Assembly: GCA_002085035.1 (NCBI GenBank)
Contig: MZGM01000057.1
Location: forward strand, 1 to 7,858
Source: Candidatus Zhuqueibacterota bacterium 4484_219
GTDB taxonomy: Bacteria > Zhuqueibacterota > JdFR-76 > 4484-219
DNA: 7,858 bases
Direction of reading: 5' to 3'
Part shown: positions 5,919 through 7,858 of the stretch, in pieces
How the letters are laid out: each line of letters opens with the position of its first letter
Numbering within the stretch: the stretch's first letter is position 1
Notes under the pieces: model-generated
The model's database searches: none
The model's input: the letters and a program-made list of their open reading frames with translations, nothing else
What the model was told of the DNA's origin: nothing
Program-made: the position numbers and the translations under genes

Positions 5919-7277
5919 CTACAAAATGTAGCGACTTAAATCTTCGTCCTTCACGATATCCTGCAATTTTTCGCGCACAACTTTAGCCGTGATGAGAATA
6001 TCTTTATTTTCGATATCAGGCACCTCAAACAGGATGTCTTCCAGTAAAGTAGTCATAATAGTATGGAGTCGACGTGCACCAATATTTTCGGTACGTTCAT
6101 TTACTTCGGTAGCAATTTTGGCAATTTCTTCGATTGCGTCATCGCTGAAAGAAATTTTCACCCCTTCAGAAGCCAGAAGAGCAGTGTATTGCTTAATAAG
6201 TGCATTTTCTGGTTCAGTTAAGATCCGGACAAAATCCTGGGTAGTGAGGCTTTTTAATTCGACACGGATTGGAAATCTTCCCTGTAATTCCGGGATAAGA
6301 TCGGAAGGTTTAGACACATGAAACGCTCCAGAAGCAATGAACAGAATATGGTCGGTTTTTACTATTCCGTATTTAGTAATCACGTTTGTGCCTTCTACAA
6401 CCGGTAGAAGGTCGCGCTGTACTCCTTCGCGGGAAACATCTGGTCCTGTTTTGGACGATTCTCCGGCAATTTTGTCGATTTCATCAATGAATACGATACC
6501 TGAATTTTCTACCCGAGAGATAGCCTCGCGCACTACTTCATCCATATCAATTAATTTCTGTACCTCTTCTTGAGTAAGGATTTTGCGTGCTTCGGCAATA
6601 GTCATTTTACGTCGTTTGATCTTTTTGGGAACCATACCACCAAACAAATCCTGAATATTCAATCCCATTTCTTCCACACCAATGGGAGAAATTATCTGCA
6701 TCATTGGGAACGATTCCTGAGGTATTTCCAGCTCGATAAGGCGATTTTCCATTTTGCCCTCTTCCAGGAGTTGACGCAATTTTTCTCGATTCCGCTCACG
6801 CACCAGTTCCATCTCTTGTTCTTCTTCAATCGATAGAGAGCCACTCTTTTTTTTATTGCGTAGCGGAGGCAGCAAAATATCCAAAATTCTTTCCTGGGCC
6901 TGTGTCTCTGCCTGAGCCTCTACCTCTTTGGCCTTTTGAGATCTGACCATATTCACCGCGATGTCCGTTAACTCCCGAATCATAGATTCGACATCGCGAC
7001 CAACATAACCTACCTCAGTATATTTAGAAGCTTCTACCTTAATAAAAGGAGCATTAGCCAACTTTGCCAGACGGCGGGCAATTTCGGTCTTCCCCACTCC
7101 GGTAGGCCCAATGAGAATAATATTGTTTGGTAAAATCTCTTCGCGCAACTCGTTTTTAACTTGTTGACGACGCCAACGATTACGTAAAGCAATAGCTACT
7201 GACTTTTTGGCCTGGTCCTGCCCAATGATGTATTTATCCAGTTCAGCTACAATTTGTCGTGGAGTTAATTCTTTCAT
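5919..7277 (-). CDS. hslU: ATP-dependent protease ATPase subunit HslU (ClpY)
   Basis: HslU is the AAA+ unfoldase of the HslVU protease: hexamers bind, unfold and feed substrates into the HslV chamber in the cytosol. The 452-residue length fits the family. The start MKELTPRQIVAELDKYIIGQ is diagnostic. Walker A GPTGVGKT is at 57-64, the pore loop GYVG at 90-93, a charged, partly coiled-coil intermediate (I) domain spans roughly 110-245, Walker B IVFIDEIDK is at 261-269, ELQGRFPIRVEL at 330-341 includes the arginine-finger region, and sensor 2 GARRLHT is at 400-406. The C-terminal tail DLSRYIL is the segment that docks into HslV. The ATG at 7277 has GAGGA seven bases upstream and lies 13 nt after the hslV stop, so the two subunits are surely cotranscribed. 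The frame is open upstream to 7406, but that part overlaps hslV and is not conserved protein. Confidence 0.98.
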   Translation of the reverse strand: MKELTPRQIVAELDKYIIGQDQAKKSVAIALRNRWRRQQVKNELREEILPNNIILIGPTGVGKTEIARRLAKLANAPFIKVEASKYTEVGYVGRDVESMIRELTDIAVNMVRSQKAKEVEAQAETQAQERILDILLPPLRNKKKSGSLSIEEEQEMELVRERNREKLRQLLEEGKMENRLIELEIPQESFPMMQIISPIGVEEMGLNIQDLFGGMVPKKIKRRKMTIAEARKILTQEEVQKLIDMDEVVREAISRVENSGIVFIDEIDKIAGESSKTGPDVSREGVQRDLLPVVEGTNVITKYGIVKTDHILFIASGAFHVSKPSDLIPELQGRFPIRVELKSLTTQDFVRILTEPENALIKQYTALLASEGVKISFSDDAIEEIAKIATEVNERTENIGARRLHTIMTTLLEDILFEVPDIENKDILITAKVVREKLQDIVKDEDLSRYIL

Positions 7278-7290
7278 AATCGTTTCCTCT

Positions 7291-7821
7291 TCATAACACC
7301 TCGATGAGAATCTTATCGTTAGTAAACACACATATTGAGGCAGTAATTTGCAAAGCCTCGCGTACAATCTCTGGCGCAGAAAGGTCGGTGTATTTAAGTA
7401 AGGCACGTGCAGCAGCTAAAGCGTATGGCCCACCTGAGCCGATAGCAACAACATTGTCGTCTGGCTCAACAATCTCTCCGGTTCCTGAGATTATTAACGC
7501 ATGCTCGCGATCCATTACCGCCAATAATGCTTCGAGACGGCGAAGGAATTTATCGGTACGCCATTCCTTGGCCAACTCCACAGCAGAGCGATAAAGATTA
7601 CCGTGAAAATGTTCCAGCTTACTTTCGAATTTCTCAAACAAAGTAAAGGCATCGGCAGCAGCTCCAGCGAACCCTGCCAGAATAGTCCCATTGTGCATCT
7701 TACGAATTTTACGAGCGTTAGCTTTCATAATGGTATTACCCACGCTAACCTGACCATCGCCACCGATGGCTACTACCCCATCACGTTTAACACCTAAAAT
7801 AGTCGTAGAACGTATTTTCAT
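7291..7821 (-). CDS. hslV: ATP-dependent protease peptidase subunit HslV (ClpQ)
   Basis: HslV is the proteasome-beta-like threonine peptidase of the HslVU complex, a double hexamer in the cytosol. The 176 residues match the family. The N-terminus is MKIRS followed by TTILGVKRDG; alignment from memory with E. coli HslV (M-TTIVAVRRNG) places the nucleophile at Thr6, so a five-residue leader must be removed rather than methionine alone. Other family features are GGDGQVSVGNTIMK (20-33, with the active-site lysine K33), AGFAGAAADAFTLFEKFE (49-66), ELAKEWRTDKFLRRLEALL (82-100) and AIGSGGPYA (126-134). The start ATG at 7821 has AGGAGA nine bases upstream. It is directly followed by hslU. What lies upstream is outside the window, with only 37 bases visible. 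Confidence 0.98.
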   Translation of the reverse strand: MKIRSTTILGVKRDGVVAIGGDGQVSVGNTIMKANARKIRKMHNGTILAGFAGAAADAFTLFEKFESKLEHFHGNLYRSAVELAKEWRTDKFLRRLEALLAVMDREHALIISGTGEIVEPDDNVVAIGSGGPYALAAARALLKYTDLSAPEIVREALQITASICVFTNDKILIEVL

Positions 7822-7858
7822 TTGCCCAAGTCTCCTGTTGATATCAGATTTTTCGTCG

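Noticed and set aside
5989..6836. Several plus-strand frames of 78-110 codons antisense to hslU
   Set aside because: They mirror a strongly conserved coding region and show no independent protein features.
7278..7406. Longer hslU with 43 extra N-terminal residues
   Set aside because: The extension overlaps the end of hslV, has no family similarity, and the ATG at 7277 has a good Shine-Dalgarno and begins the conserved HslU N-terminus.

Overview
The window reads as a piece of chromosome from a Gram-negative, moderately AT-leaning bacterium. Evidence for an outer envelope is indirect: a GT-9 (heptosyltransferase-type) gene, two further GT-B glycosyltransferases and a FemAB-like acyltransferase. 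The housekeeping proteins (HslV, HslU, ornithine carbamoyltransferase) are full length and canonical, but they do not let me name the phylum; an FCB-group or related uncultured lineage is only a guess.

All recognisable complete genes lie on the minus strand. Reading from the right edge leftwards in transcription order they are hslV (7821-7291), hslU (7277-5919), a 96-nt gap with a possible promoter, argF (5822-4911), a FemAB/GNAT-like gene (4890-3928), a divergent GT-B glycosyltransferase (3922-2825), a 176-nt gap, a GT-4 glycosyltransferase (2648-1443) and a broken GT-9 gene (1446-344). Gaps of 5-20 nt and one 4-nt stop/start overlap (TTGA) suggest two or three cotranscribed blocks: protease, then argF with envelope genes, then GT-4/GT-9.

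The left 343 bases hold no recognised complete gene. They contain the apparent last 19 codons of a plus-strand gene ending at base 60, a hairpin with T-runs on both sides that would terminate transcription from both converging directions (238-282), and a perfect 20-bp palindrome (291-310).

Functionally, HslV and HslU form an ATP-dependent protease, argF makes citrulline for arginine synthesis, and the distal genes look like surface-glycan assembly or modification. The most concrete anomaly is the GT-9 gene: its two halves are in different frames and the sugar-nucleotide-domain segment at the junction is about ten residues too short, so it looks like a small deletion rather than a single miscalled base. 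I see no CRISPR array, transposase, tRNA, rRNA, toxin-antitoxin pair or defence cassette, and no convincing new biological system. The leads worth following are the non-coding palindromic structures, a short AGGAT repeat array that doubles as a ribosome-binding site, and the argF/FemAB-like/glycosyltransferase linkage.
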